This document shows, piece by piece, positions 1 to 7,778 of a stretch of 11,980 nucleotides of DNA. The notes beneath the pieces are model-generated. The model had not been told where the DNA came from and did no database searches. It saw only the letters and a list, made by a program, of their open reading frames with translations. A program made the position numbers and the translations under genes. The stretch spans positions 1 to 11,980 of the forward strand of contig CAZCUQ010000057.1 of assembly GCA_964501705.1 (NCBI GenBank). The letters run 5' to 3'. Position 1 is the stretch's first letter, and each line of letters begins with the position of its first letter. The stretch comes from RGIG4694 sp964501705. GTDB taxonomy: Bacteria > Bacillota > Clostridia > Oscillospirales > Ruminococcaceae.

Positions 1-1
1 G

Positions 2-2248
2 ACAAGAAGCAAAACAAGCACGGGTACATATTTTATTAAATTTAGTTCTACGGATGGTTTTGCGGAGGGTACGTATAAGATTGTTGAATCAGCAAACGGG
101 GATTATAAGCCTGATGAGAATGCTAAGTCAGTGTATGTGACAATATCGAATAACGGCAATGTTACTTATAGCTATTCTGAGAATGGCACTTCCGTAGAAA
201 ACCCGACTATTACCAATTCTGTCCCTGCGGCTGATATCACTGTAACAAAAGTGTTCAAGGACACAAGTGACAGTGATGAAACTTCTGTTGAGAGTACTGT
301 TCTTGATGCTACAAAGATTACACTGACAGACACTACTAACAGCTATAACACAACAACAAAGTCTGTTAGCGAAAGTAATGACACGTATTCCGTGACATTT
401 GAGAACGTTACAGACGGAACATATACTATTACGGAATCTGCATCGCCCAGTGATTATACTAAAGATACAACAGTGTATACGGTGACAGTATCTGACGGAA
501 TATGTAATATTACTAGTCCTGAAAGTGCAAGTGAGATCAAATTTGTAAACACTAAAACTAAAAAGGAAGAAACAGAAACTCAAAGCACAACTGAAACAAC
601 AGCCACGGTAACTATCAGCAAACAAGAACTTAACAATGAGGGTAAAGGTGAAATTCCGAACGCGACTATGGTACTTTCCACTACAGACAGTGTTGATTTG
701 TCCGGCGTCACGGCTAAAGATAACTTTTCGATTACAAAGAGCAGTGACAATAAGACTATTACATGGATTAGCGGTGAAACGGCTTGCGTACTTACAGGTC
801 TTCCCGCAGGTTCGTATACTTTGACAGAAGAGAATGCTCCTGACAATTATGTAAAACTTTCGACTGCGATAACATTTGATATTCAAGACGGAAAAGTGGT
901 AAATTTTAGCGCAGGAGAAACCGTTGCGAAAAGCGAAACAATTGACGGAATGGACTTTATTACTGTTTTTAATGGTGTCGAGACAGGCACTGATACGACA
1001 ACTGAGACAACCACTTTGAAGATCAGCAAGCGGGAAACCGGCAGCGGTGATGAACTTCCGGGCGCAGAGATGAAGCTTACCGCTGGAGACGGTGTTGATT
1101 TGTCCAAAGTCACGGCACAAAATGGCTTTAAAATTAACAATGACAGTGATAGCAAGAATATAATCACATGGACTAGCGGCAATGATGCTTGCGTGCTTAC
1201 AAATCTTCCCGTTGGTTCGTACACTTTGACAGAAACAGCTGCTCCGAATGGATATGACAGCCTTGAAACAACAATAACCTTTACTGTTGGCTCGGATGGA
1301 AAGATAACGGAGTGTAACTCGGGTGATACTAAACTGGTGAATGTGAACCAGACGACGAATTATATTGTTGTTTACAATAATGCTAAGACTTCGGAGAACG
1401 GTTCTTCGGGAGATGATACATCGGGAGATGATACTTCGGGAGATGATACTTCGGGAGATGATACTTCGGGAAATGATGATTCGAATGATACTTCGGGCAA
1501 TGATCCCGTAGATCCCGTAGATCCCGTAAATCCGATAATCGACATCAATGTTGTCTACATAAAAGAAGGCGTTGAACAAAACGTTCTCTCAACAAGCACT
1601 CTGTACGAAACAGAATTTACAATTTATGAAATAGACGAAGTTACAGGAAACAAAACAGTTATTACGACAAAATCTCCCGCGTGGAACGGCAGCAGCTTCA
1701 ATGTTCAATTCGATGAAATCGAAACGGGCAAAAATTACGTTATAGAAGAAACCTCCGGCAACGCGGACAATTACAGCGTAGACAGCAACAAATGGTACGC
1801 CTCCGTGGACGAAAACGGAAACGTTACTTACACGGACGCTTACGGAAATCCCATCAGAAGCATTACATTCAACAAGTACAAACAAAGCGATTCCGACAGC
1901 AGCACACAGACAAACAGCGGAAGTCAGAATAACTCTGACAGCTACATCCCGTACTTCCCTTATTATCCGCAGTTTACCGTACAGAACAATACCGATGGCG
2001 ACAGCTCGGATGACACGGATGATACCTCCAATGTTATCGAAATAGCTCCCGAAGACGCAATCATTATTAAAGAAGACGATTTGGAGGGAGAAAACGTTGC
2101 CGCAGGCTCGGGTATAAACGAAAACGGCGACGATATCGACCTTGCGCATTCCCTCAAGGGAATAGCGGTATTTATCGCGGAATCGATAATTGTCCTCGCG
2201 GGAATCGCTTCAAGAATTATTCTTAACAAAAAGACAAAACGCAGATAA
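2..2248 (+). CDS. Cna-B (SpaA-like) repeat surface protein, 5' end outside window
   Basis: The frame is open from base 2, so the gene starts upstream; the GTG at 131 is internal. Five prealbumin-fold Cna-B domains can be read, each ending in a strand with a terminal Asn: partial domain 1 (Asn 215-217), 2 (about 233-550), 3 (605-973), 4 (1013-1378) and 5 (1541-1873). Domains 2 to 4 show the expected isopeptide set: Lys codons at 248, 620 and 1028, Glu at 434, 827 and 1232 (YTLTE with a following AP..Y in 3 and 4), and Asn at 548, 971 and 1376. Domain 5 is weaker (Lys 1562, Glu 1745, Asn 1871). An acidic Ser-Gly-Asp-Asp-Thr linker (1406-1530) separates 4 from 5. The C-terminus has one hydrophobic helix (about 2150-2227) and a KKTKRR tail. 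No LPXTG-like motif is visible, so membrane anchoring is inferred. Probable role: stalk or adhesin on the cell surface. The family call is firm; the ligand is unknown. Confidence 0.88.
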   Translation, partial: TRSKTSTGTYFIKFSSTDGFAEGTYKIVESANGDYKPDENAKSVYVTISNNGNVTYSYSENGTSVENPTITNSVPAADITVTKVFKDTSDSDETSVESTVLDATKITLTDTTNSYNTTTKSVSESNDTYSVTFENVTDGTYTITESASPSDYTKDTTVYTVTVSDGICNITSPESASEIKFVNTKTKKEETETQSTTETTATVTISKQELNNEGKGEIPNATMVLSTTDSVDLSGVTAKDNFSITKSSDNKTITWISGETACVLTGLPAGSYTLTEENAPDNYVKLSTAITFDIQDGKVVNFSAGETVAKSETIDGMDFITVFNGVETGTDTTTETTTLKISKRETGSGDELPGAEMKLTAGDGVDLSKVTAQNGFKINNDSDSKNIITWTSGNDACVLTNLPVGSYTLTETAAPNGYDSLETTITFTVGSDGKITECNSGDTKLVNVNQTTNYIVVYNNAKTSENGSSGDDTSGDDTSGDDTSGDDTSGNDDSNDTSGNDPVDPVDPVNPIIDINVVYIKEGVEQNVLSTSTLYETEFTIYEIDEVTGNKTVITTKSPAWNGSSFNVQFDEIETGKNYVIEETSGNADNYSVDSNKWYASVDENGNVTYTDAYGNPIRSITFNKYKQSDSDSSTQTNSGSQNNSDSYIPYFPYYPQFTVQNNTDGDSSDDTDDTSNVIEIAPEDAIIIKEDDLEGENVAAGSGINENGDDIDLAHSLKGIAVFIAESIIVLAGIASRIILNKKTKRR
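1406..1530 (+). repeat. In-frame tandem repeats encoding an acidic linker
   Basis: Units of 15 bases (TCGGGAGATGATACT and close variants) occupy 1406-1420, 1421-1435, 1436-1450 and 1451-1465, with a degenerate unit at 1466-1480 and a partial one at 1493-1504. They encode Ser-Gly-Asp-Asp-Thr. A second repeat of nine bases (ATCCCGTAG) follows three times at about 1503-1529, encoding Asp-Pro-Val. Both unit lengths are multiples of three, so copy-number change would alter linker length without breaking the frame. Confidence 0.9.
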
Positions 2249-2257
2249 ATCTATATG

Positions 2258-2293
2258 AAAAAACTCAGTCCGAAAAAACGGGCTGAGTTTTTT
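2258..2293. terminator. Bidirectional rho-independent terminator between convergent genes
   Basis: The arms are 2258-2272 (AAAAAACTCAGTCCG) and 2279-2293 (CGGGCTGAGTTTTTT), with one T-G pair and an A6 loop. The stem has a T6 end on the plus strand and, because the left arm starts with A6, a T6 end on the minus strand. It begins 9 bases after the surface-protein stop. It also lies 79 bases beyond the degV stop on the other strand, so it probably serves both genes. Confidence 0.9.
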
Positions 2294-2371
2294 CGCGGAA
2301 ATTTTCCGACGTATTTCATCAAACATTTATGCCGTCCGATTCCGCTTTCGCGTTTTTATTGTCTGATCACA

Positions 2372-3226
2372 CTACCGCAATACTTCGATAATTGCGGCAG
2401 CGGTCACACCCGCTCCCACATGACAGCAAATGCTTATCGGAAGCTTATCCATTATAATATTATATCCGGGGAAATTTTCCTTTAACTTTTCGAGCCACTC
2501 GAGAGCGGGTCCAAGCTCGCCCGAATACGCGGCGCTTATCTCATAATTTTTTCCCTCGAATCGTTCCCGTCTGTCCTTTTCGATTGCGGCAAGCATTATC
2601 TTCTGAGCGTTTGCCATTCCTCTTGCTTTTGAGAACGCGTCGAGCTTTTCTCCCTGAATCTGCAAAACGGGCTTTATTCCGAGAATAGACGCCACGGCTG
2701 CTCCGGCGGCTGTAACTCTTCCGCTCTTTTTAAGAAGCTCCAGAGTATTTACCGCAAGGTAAATGCTCGCGTTATAGGAATGTTCCTCAAGCTTTTCGCG
2801 TATCTTGGCGGCGGACATTCCCTCTTCGGCAAGAAACTTCGCGTCAAACACAGACTGACGCTGTGAAACAGATATCCTTTTGTTATCGACCGCTTCGACT
2901 TTTCCGCTATAATCCGCGGCAAGCGCTCTCGCTGTTCCGAGAGAACCGCTCAGCGCCGACGACATCGGAATATAAACGATCTCATCGAAGCTTTTTAAAA
3001 GCTTGTCCCACATTGAAGTTATAGATTCGGGCGACGGCTGTGATGTTGAAACCTCCGCTCCGTTTTTAAGTTCTTCAAAAAAATGCTCATATGTGCAGTT
3101 TATTCCTTCAAAATATTCCTTTCCGTTTATGATAAACGGCATGGGCATAAGGAAGATTCCTTCCTTTTCGGCTTCTTCGGGTTCTATCCCGCTGTTTGTA
3201 TCTGTTACTATTGCTACCTTACTCAT
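2372..3226 (-). CDS. DegV family fatty-acid-binding protein (FakB-like)
   Basis: The protein has 284 residues, the usual DegV length. Family landmarks appear in order: an N-terminal TDTNSG (8-13), TSQPS (61-65), SSALSG plus the following helix (89-103), GR (169-170), a GIKPVLQ strand (183-189) and HVGAG near the C-terminus (269-273). DegV proteins bind a fatty acid between two domains; the characterised FakB members present it to the kinase FakA for phosphorylation and entry into phospholipid synthesis. No FakA gene is in the window, so the specific role is inferred from the family. The ATG at 3224-3226 is chosen because AAAGGA lies just upstream (about 3235-3241) and the family N-terminus starts there; an in-frame extension to 3277 has no support. 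It follows the sugar kinase gene by 68 bases on the same strand, with no promoter or terminator evident between them, so the two are probably cotranscribed. Confidence 0.9.
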   Translation of the reverse strand: MSKVAIVTDTNSGIEPEEAEKEGIFLMPMPFIINGKEYFEGINCTYEHFFEELKNGAEVSTSQPSPESITSMWDKLLKSFDEIVYIPMSSALSGSLGTARALAADYSGKVEAVDNKRISVSQRQSVFDAKFLAEEGMSAAKIREKLEEHSYNASIYLAVNTLELLKKSGRVTAAGAAVASILGIKPVLQIQGEKLDAFSKARGMANAQKIMLAAIEKDRRERFEGKNYEISAAYSGELGPALEWLEKLKENFPGYNIIMDKLPISICCHVGAGVTAAAIIEVLR

Positions 3227-3294
3227 TTTTTTCGTTCCTTTCGTTTTAAATTGACCTCTCCGCACTCCGTCTCTCAAGGAGGTCTGATGTGCTT

Positions 3295-4323
3295 TTACCT
3301 GCTCATTTCGCTTTGAGGACCTGTTTCGTTATGCTCGGAGATTATTCTGTCTGTTTCGCGAAGATCGGAAGAGGGAAGATCTCCCACAATGGTGTTCTTA
3401 ACGGAGCCTGTCGCGTTTCCGTATTTCAGAGCCTTTTCACAGTCAAGCTCCGACGAGAGAAGACCGTACAGCACTCCCGAAATATACGCGTCTCCGCTTC
3501 CTATCCTGTCCACGACCTCGATATTTCTGTACGGCTCTTCCTCAAAAAACTTATCCGATGAGGCATTGTAAATGACAGAACCGAAGGTATGTATCTTCGG
3601 ACTGTGTACGATCCTTTGAGTGGACGCAACGATCGAAACGGGATAATCCTTGCAGAAGCTCTTCATCATTTCGCGGACGTTCCCCGTCTTTCCGAAGGTA
3701 AGACGCGCCGTATCCTCCGAGCAAAAGAAAATATCAACATAGGGAAGAATACCTTCGATACATCTGCGGGCCTCCTCGCCCGACCACAGATTCCGTCTGA
3801 AATTTACATCAAAGGAAATCAGCGCGTTGTTTTCCTTGAATTTTTTTATCATTTCAACAGCCGCGTTTCTTGTGTTTTCCGAAAGCGCAAGAGTTATTCC
3901 CGTGGTATGGAAGCATCTTGCCGAACGGTACATTTCATCGTCATAATCGGAAAGATTGATTTTGTTTACCGATGTGTAAAGTCTGTCGTAAACAATTCCC
4001 GGCTTTCGCGGATGAGCGCCGTTTTCATAGTAGTAAATTCCGAGACGTGCGTCATGCTCCGCGTCGTATGTGATGAAATCATCGCTGACTCCGTTGAAAC
4101 GGACGCGGTTCTTTACGAACATTCCGATATCGTTCGCGGGGAGCTTTGTGATTATTCCCGTGCGAAGCCCCAGAAGAGCCGCTCCCGAAACGACATTCAG
4201 CTCCGCTCCGCCGACCTGCTTGTTGAATGTATCGCAGCTTTTTATTCTTTCGTTTCCTGAAGGAGAAAGTCTCAGTAAAAGTTCTCCGAAGGATAAAAGG
4301 TCAAATGGTTTTTTCCCGCTCAT
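3295..4323 (-). CDS. kdgK: PfkB family sugar kinase, probably 2-keto-3-deoxygluconate kinase
   Basis: The protein has 342 residues with a ribokinase/PfkB fold. It shows GGAELN (38-43, sugar binding), a FDVNFR strand (171-176) and the DRIGSGDAY signature (272-280), whose Asp278 is the expected catalytic base. The DR-I-G-S-G-D form of the signature and the DxNxR strand resemble 2-keto-3-deoxygluconate kinases more than ribokinases or fructokinases. The reaction would be ATP-dependent phosphorylation of KDG to KDPG, the step that brings pectin or alginate sugar acids into the Entner-Doudoroff route. No KDPG aldolase or uronate gene lies nearby to confirm the substrate, so the symbol is tentative. 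The ATG start is preceded by GGGAGAT at about 4331-4337 and a perfect sigma-A promoter at 4394-4422. degV follows. Confidence 0.85.
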   Translation of the reverse strand: MSGKKPFDLLSFGELLLRLSPSGNERIKSCDTFNKQVGGAELNVVSGAALLGLRTGIITKLPANDIGMFVKNRVRFNGVSDDFITYDAEHDARLGIYYYENGAHPRKPGIVYDRLYTSVNKINLSDYDDEMYRSARCFHTTGITLALSENTRNAAVEMIKKFKENNALISFDVNFRRNLWSGEEARRCIEGILPYVDIFFCSEDTARLTFGKTGNVREMMKSFCKDYPVSIVASTQRIVHSPKIHTFGSVIYNASSDKFFEEEPYRNIEVVDRIGSGDAYISGVLYGLLSSELDCEKALKYGNATGSVKNTIVGDLPSSDLRETDRIISEHNETGPQSEMSR

Positions 4324-4393
4324 TTTAACATCTCCCTTTATGTATTGTTTTATTCAAATACCGCTTTTATCGTGAAGCTTACGATTACTGAAT

Positions 4394-4422
4394 ATTATAA
4401 TATGATTTTGACGTTTTGTCAA
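4394..4422 (-). promoter_or_regulatory. Sigma-A promoter for the sugar kinase-degV unit
   Basis: On the minus strand the -35 is TTGACA (4422-4417), the spacer is exactly 17 bases and the -10 is TATAAT (4399-4394), a perfect consensus match. The predicted start is near 4387, giving a leader of about 64 bases before the kinase ATG. Confidence 0.88.
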
Positions 4423-4586
4423 GGGATGAAAAAAATGTTGTAACTGTCAAGTATAGCAGGCAGCCCCTTAAAGTTGATAAAAGAAGTTTTTTGGTGATTC
4501 TGTACATTATTGAGAAAAAAATTCGGAGCTTTTACATATATATAGAAGAATTTTATCCCGAAGCCGTTTATGAAATCGCAATTGAC
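4423..4586. other. Intergenic stretch without a recognised feature
   Basis: This is the core of the 333-base divergent intergenic region, between the kinase -35 and the trkA -35. It is AT-rich. I saw no strong hairpin, no riboswitch core and no coding stretch with a ribosome-binding site. An open frame through it (4416-4634) starts at TTG and runs across both promoters, so it is probably not a gene. Confidence 0.5.
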
Positions 4587-4615
4587 TTGACATCGCAAGA
4601 AAAAAGAGGTAAAAT
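4587..4615 (+). promoter_or_regulatory. Sigma-A promoter for trkA-trkH
   Basis: The -35 is TTGACA (4587-4592), followed by a 17-base spacer and the -10 TAAAAT (4610-4615). The start point would be near 4622, leaving a leader of about 35 bases before the trkA ATG, too short for a riboswitch. A ribosome-binding AAAGGA is at 4643-4648. Confidence 0.8.
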
Positions 4616-4656
4616 AAATACGAATATATTATAATAACTTTTAAAGGATCTTGATC

Positions 4657-6024
4657 ATGTATATTATAGTTGTGGGCTGCGGAAAGGTCGGTCAGACCCT
4701 CGCCGTTCAGCTTGCCAATGACGGAAATAATATAACCGTCATAGATTTAAACGCCGCTAAGGTAAATGAAGTCACAGGCAGACACGATATCATGGGATAC
4801 GTCGGAAACGGAGCCACTCACGTCGTTCAGCAGGCCGCAGGTATCGAAAAAGCACAGCTCCTTATCGCTGTCACAGGCTCTGACGAGCTTAACCTGCTTT
4901 GTTGTCTTATCGCAAAAAAAGCCGGAAACTGCCAGACCATAGCAAGAGTGCGAAGCCCCGAATACAGCACTGAAGCTCCGTTTTTAAAGGACGAACTCGG
5001 ACTTGCGATGATAATAAATCCCGAATACGCAAGCGCCGCAGAAATAGCAAGGATTCTGAGATTCCCGTCGGCAATAAAAATAGATACCTTCGCAAGAGGA
5101 AGAGTCGAGCTTGTAAAATTCCGTCTCCCCGAAAAAAGCCCTATCGTCAATATGGCTGTCAAGGATGTGATATCAAGCCTTAAATGCGATGTTCTCATAT
5201 GCACCATCGAAAGAGACGGCGAAGCGTTTATCGCAAACGGAGATTTCGTTTTCAAAGAAAAGGACGTTATTTCAATAGTTGCTTCTCCCAGAAAGGCAAA
5301 CGATTTCTTCAATAAAATAAAATACAAGACCCGCTCGGTGCGCGATGTCATGATCGTGGGCGGCGGAGAGATCTCTCATTACCTCTCGGATATGCTCGTA
5401 AGATCCGATATCGCCGTAAAAATAATCGAAAAGAACCAGGAAAAATGCGAGGAGATGTGCGCAAATCTCCCCGAAGTCACCGTAATAAACGGAGACGCGG
5501 TCGACCAGGAGATCCTTCTTGAAGAGGGACTTGAAAACGCGGACGCTTTCGTGGCACTTACAAATCTCGACGAGGAAAATATTCTTCTTTCGCTTTTCGC
5601 CAGAAATAAGAGCAAATGCAAGCTGATAACAAAAATAAACCGCATCGATTTTGACGAGGTCGTCGATAACCTCGATCTCGATACGATAATCTACCCCAAG
5701 CATATCACCTCCGAAATTACCGTGCGCTATGTCCGCGCCATGAAAAATACTATCGGAAGCAACGTGGAAACGCTTTATTCCGTCATCAAGGATAAGGTCG
5801 AGGCGGCGGAATTTATCGTAAGGGAAAATTCGCCGATTATAAATATCCCTCTCTGCGATATGAAATTCAAGGATAACGTTCTTGCCGCAGCTATTATACG
5901 CGACAGAAAGGTCATAATCCCGCGCGGACAAGATGTTTTCATGCCTGGAGACAATGTTGTCATCGTCTCGGAGATAATGGCTTTGAACGATATTACCGAT
6001 GTGCTGAAGAAGGGTCAGAAATGA
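4657..6024 (+). CDS. trkA: TrkA, NAD-binding regulatory subunit of Trk potassium uptake
   Basis: The 455 residues form two tandem RCK modules, each a Rossmann domain followed by an RCK_C domain, as in full-length TrkA. The first Rossmann loop is intact (GCGKVG, 7-12) with Asp30 at the end of the second strand. The second is degenerate (GGGEIS, 235-240, with Glu258 in the equivalent place), so nucleotide binding may be asymmetric between the halves. TrkA assembles as a cytoplasmic ring under the TrkH channel and gates it in response to nucleotides. The ATG at 4657 is preferred over the in-frame TTG at 4651, because AAAGGA (4643-4648) is 8 bases from the ATG but only 2 from the TTG. The stop overlaps the trkH start (ATGA at 6021-6024), indicating translational coupling. 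Confidence 0.95.
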   Translation: MYIIVVGCGKVGQTLAVQLANDGNNITVIDLNAAKVNEVTGRHDIMGYVGNGATHVVQQAAGIEKAQLLIAVTGSDELNLLCCLIAKKAGNCQTIARVRSPEYSTEAPFLKDELGLAMIINPEYASAAEIARILRFPSAIKIDTFARGRVELVKFRLPEKSPIVNMAVKDVISSLKCDVLICTIERDGEAFIANGDFVFKEKDVISIVASPRKANDFFNKIKYKTRSVRDVMIVGGGEISHYLSDMLVRSDIAVKIIEKNQEKCEEMCANLPEVTVINGDAVDQEILLEEGLENADAFVALTNLDEENILLSLFARNKSKCKLITKINRIDFDEVVDNLDLDTIIYPKHITSEITVRYVRAMKNTIGSNVETLYSVIKDKVEAAEFIVRENSPIINIPLCDMKFKDNVLAAAIIRDRKVIIPRGQDVFMPGDNVVIVSEIMALNDITDVLKKGQK

Positions 6025-7454
6025 ATTTCAGAATGATTAAATATATCCTCGGTCAGATACTTGTTTTTGAGGGACTTTTTTTGCTTATCCCGCTTATCAC
6101 GGCGATAATTTACGGCGAAGAAACGGCTGCGGCTATTTTGTATTCTATCGCCGCCTGCTTCGGCGCGGGAGCGCTTCTCCTGATAAAAGAGCCTGAAAAC
6201 AAGGCTCTTTATTCAAGAGACGGATTTGTTATAGTGTCTTTAAGCTGGATAGTGCTGAGTCTTTTCGGAAGTCTGCCTTTTTTCATCTCGCGTGAGATCC
6301 CTAACTTTGCGGACGCGCTTTTTGAGACTGTTTCGGGATTCACCACAACGGGCGCGACAATCCTTCCCGATGTCGAAAAGCTTTCAAAATCGCTTCTTAT
6401 CTGGAGAAGCTTTACGCACTGGGTCGGCGGAATGGGTGTGCTTGTATTTATTATGGCGTTCATTCCCCTGAGCGGAGGTCAGAATATCCACATAATGAAA
6501 GCGGAAAGCCCCGGTCCGTCCGTCTCAAAGCTTGTTCCGAGGATAAAGACAACGGCGTTTATTCTGTATTCGATTTATTTTGTGCTTACTTTTGCGGAAT
6601 TTATCCTTCTGCTTTTCGGCGGAATGAGCGTTTTTGAAGCAACAAACGCCGCTCTTGCCACGGCGGGAACGGGAGGCTTCGGAGTTTTAAACAGCAGCAT
6701 GGGAAGCTACAGCTCCTACATTCAAATAGTCGTTACCGTGTTCATGTTTCTTTTTTCGATCAATTTCGGCTCGTACTATCTTATATTAATTGGAAAAATA
6801 AAGGAGAGCTTCAATGAAGAGGTTCGGGTGTTCTGCCTGATAGTTTTGTCAGCAACGGTTATAATCGCTTTTGACACAAGAGGAATGTTCCCGTCAATCG
6901 GCGACGCGGTGAAGCACATTTCCTTTACCGTGACATCTGTCATATCCACCACGGGATTTTCAACTGTGGATTTTAATCGTTTCCCCGAGCTTTCGAGAAC
7001 GATTATCATTCTTCTTATGTATGTGGGAGCCTGCGCGGGAAGCACGGGCGGAGGAATAAAAGTCTCCCGACTGATAATTCTTGTAAAGGGGCTTTTAAAG
7101 GAATTTGACGTTATGATACACCCGAAGCAGGTGAAAAACATTACAATCGACAAAAAGCCCGTGGAGCACGAGGTTGTTCGCTCGGTGAATGTGTTTATGG
7201 TCTGCTATGTCCTTATTTACGCGCTTTCGGTGATGATAATCTCAATAGATAATTTAGATCTTATCACGAATTTTACGGCGGTCGCCGCGACTGTAAACAA
7301 TGTGGGTCCGGGACTTGAAATGGTCGGTCCGACGCAAAATTTCAGCATTTTCTCCGTCCCGTCAAAAATCGTCCTTATCTTTGATATGCTTGCGGGAAGA
7401 CTGGAATTATTCCCGATGCTTCTGTTATTTTCGCCTGCGGCATGGAAAAAGTGA
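6021..7454 (+). CDS. trkH: TrkH/KtrB-type potassium channel subunit
   Basis: This 477-residue membrane protein has four M1-P-M2 repeats. Selectivity-filter loops are visible at TTTGAT (108-113), TAGTGG (214-219), STTGFS (309-314) and VNNVGPG (425-431). The Gly/Ser-rich segment in the third repeat (about 336-345, CAGSTGGG) is the intramembrane loop that gates the pore. Near the C-terminus AGRLELF (458-464) and the SP.AWKK ending match the family, so the gene is complete. It forms the K+ pathway with TrkA, encoded by the overlapping upstream gene. The ATG at 6021 has a GAAGGG-like site a few bases upstream, inside the trkA end. A roughly 55-base part of this gene (7015-7069) recurs in decayed form at 7825-7879. 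Confidence 0.95.
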   Translation: MNFRMIKYILGQILVFEGLFLLIPLITAIIYGEETAAAILYSIAACFGAGALLLIKEPENKALYSRDGFVIVSLSWIVLSLFGSLPFFISREIPNFADALFETVSGFTTTGATILPDVEKLSKSLLIWRSFTHWVGGMGVLVFIMAFIPLSGGQNIHIMKAESPGPSVSKLVPRIKTTAFILYSIYFVLTFAEFILLLFGGMSVFEATNAALATAGTGGFGVLNSSMGSYSSYIQIVVTVFMFLFSINFGSYYLILIGKIKESFNEEVRVFCLIVLSATVIIAFDTRGMFPSIGDAVKHISFTVTSVISTTGFSTVDFNRFPELSRTIIILLMYVGACAGSTGGGIKVSRLIILVKGLLKEFDVMIHPKQVKNITIDKKPVEHEVVRSVNVFMVCYVLIYALSVMIISIDNLDLITNFTAVAATVNNVGPGLEMVGPTQNFSIFSVPSKIVLIFDMLAGRLELFPMLLLFSPAAWKK

Positions 7455-7460
7455 TATACG

Positions 7461-7477
7461 AAAAAGGTTTCCTTTTT
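7461..7477 (+). terminator. Possible weak terminator after trkH
   Basis: A 7-base stem (AAAAAGG/CCTTTTT, three-base loop) begins 6 bases after the trkH stop. It is AU-rich and lacks a long T run, so it may be inefficient and allow readthrough. Confidence 0.3.
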
Positions 7478-7484
7478 ACTTTTG

Positions 7485-7535
7485 AAAAAAAAAAAACAAC
7501 GGTGTAAAGCATTGAAATAATACAGACTTTACACC
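7485..7535 (-). terminator. Rho-independent terminator of the 60-codon minus-strand gene
   Basis: On the minus strand, arms GGTGTAAAG (7535-7527) and CTTTACACC (7509-7501) form a perfect 9-base stem around a 17-base loop. GTTG and then twelve T (complement of A at 7485-7496) follow. It lies 20 bases past the stop of the small gene. The loop-side arm overlaps the left 16-base inverted repeat (7523-7538). Confidence 0.75.
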
Positions 7536-7538
7536 TTG
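7523..7538 (+). repeat. Left arm of a 16-base imperfect inverted repeat
   Basis: CAGACTTTACACCTTG. Its reverse complement matches 7805-7820 at 15 of 16 positions by eye. The outermost bases (CAGACTTTAC) face away from the enclosed gene, as terminal inverted repeats do. Part of this arm also serves as a terminator arm. Confidence 0.6.
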
Positions 7539-7554
7539 CAGAGGTTGATATGGG

Positions 7555-7737
7555 TTATTCTTTGATAACGTCTAATTCGGTGAGATTAACATCGGAACTC
7601 ATAAGAAAGACTTTTAATTCAATGTATCGGAGTTTTAATTCTTCATAATCTGCTGAATCCTTGCCGGCTAAACGCATATATCTCTGAATCCTTGAAAACT
7701 CTTCTATACTGATTTTTAGTAATTCTTTGTCGGTCAT
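7555..7737 (-). CDS. Small hypothetical protein, 60 residues, helical
   Basis: I do not recognise this protein. It is charged, has no Cys, signal peptide or membrane segment, and reads as two amphipathic helices (about 3-22 and 28-47) joined by AGKDSADY, with an acidic tail ending in IKE. A helical hairpin that binds a partner protein would fit, but no function is claimed. The ATG at 7735-7737 is chosen for the upstream AGGTGG at good spacing. GTG codons at 7747-7749 or 7744-7746, served by GGGAGG (7761-7756), are possible and would add up to four residues. The evidence that it is real is contextual: a perfect promoter, strong ribosome-binding sequence and a terminator within about 320 bases. 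It opposes trkH and the 189-residue gene on either side. Confidence 0.7.
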   Translation of the reverse strand: MTDKELLKISIEEFSRIQRYMRLAGKDSADYEELKLRYIELKVFLMSSDVNLTELDVIKE

Positions 7738-7778
7738 ATCGTTCACCACCTTTCACCTCCCGTATTTGTGGTACTTAT

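Noticed and set aside
128..1579. Long minus-strand open frame (483 codons) opposite the Cna-B protein
   Set aside because: Its composition is the mirror of a Thr/Ser/Asp-rich repeat gene (Ile/Arg/Ser-rich, many Cys). It has no ribosome-binding site or family motif, while the plus strand encodes clear Cna-B domains.
2255..2485. Plus-strand open frame starting ATGAAAAAACTC just after the surface protein
   Set aside because: It starts inside the terminator hairpin, overlaps the 3' end of degV on the other strand and has no recognisable product.
3275..3316. AAGGAGG followed by ATG on the plus strand between degV and the sugar kinase
   Set aside because: The frame closes after nine codons and the site lies in the short spacer of a minus-strand operon, so it is probably coincidence.
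3974..3988. A further near copy of the inverted-repeat sequence (GTGTAAAGTCTG) inside the sugar kinase
   Set aside because: It encodes the ordinary kinase residues LYTS and stands alone. It shows that matches of about 12 bases can arise by chance, which lowers confidence in the cassette.
3589..4260. Plus-strand open frame of 223 codons opposite the sugar kinase
   Set aside because: The minus strand encodes a complete PfkB kinase with conserved motifs. The plus-strand frame is an antisense shadow with no start signal.
4416..4634. Plus-strand open frame of 72 codons upstream of trkA
   Set aside because: It starts at TTG inside the divergent promoter's -35, runs across the trkA promoter and has no ribosome-binding site or recognisable sequence.
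4423..4656. Possible c-di-AMP (ydaO-type) riboswitch ahead of the potassium uptake genes
   Set aside because: Such switches often control K+ transport, but the predicted leader is only about 35 bases and none of the GC-rich conserved core is present.
5272..5931. Minus-strand open frame of 219 codons opposite trkA
   Set aside because: It is the antisense of two well-conserved RCK modules, with no independent signals.
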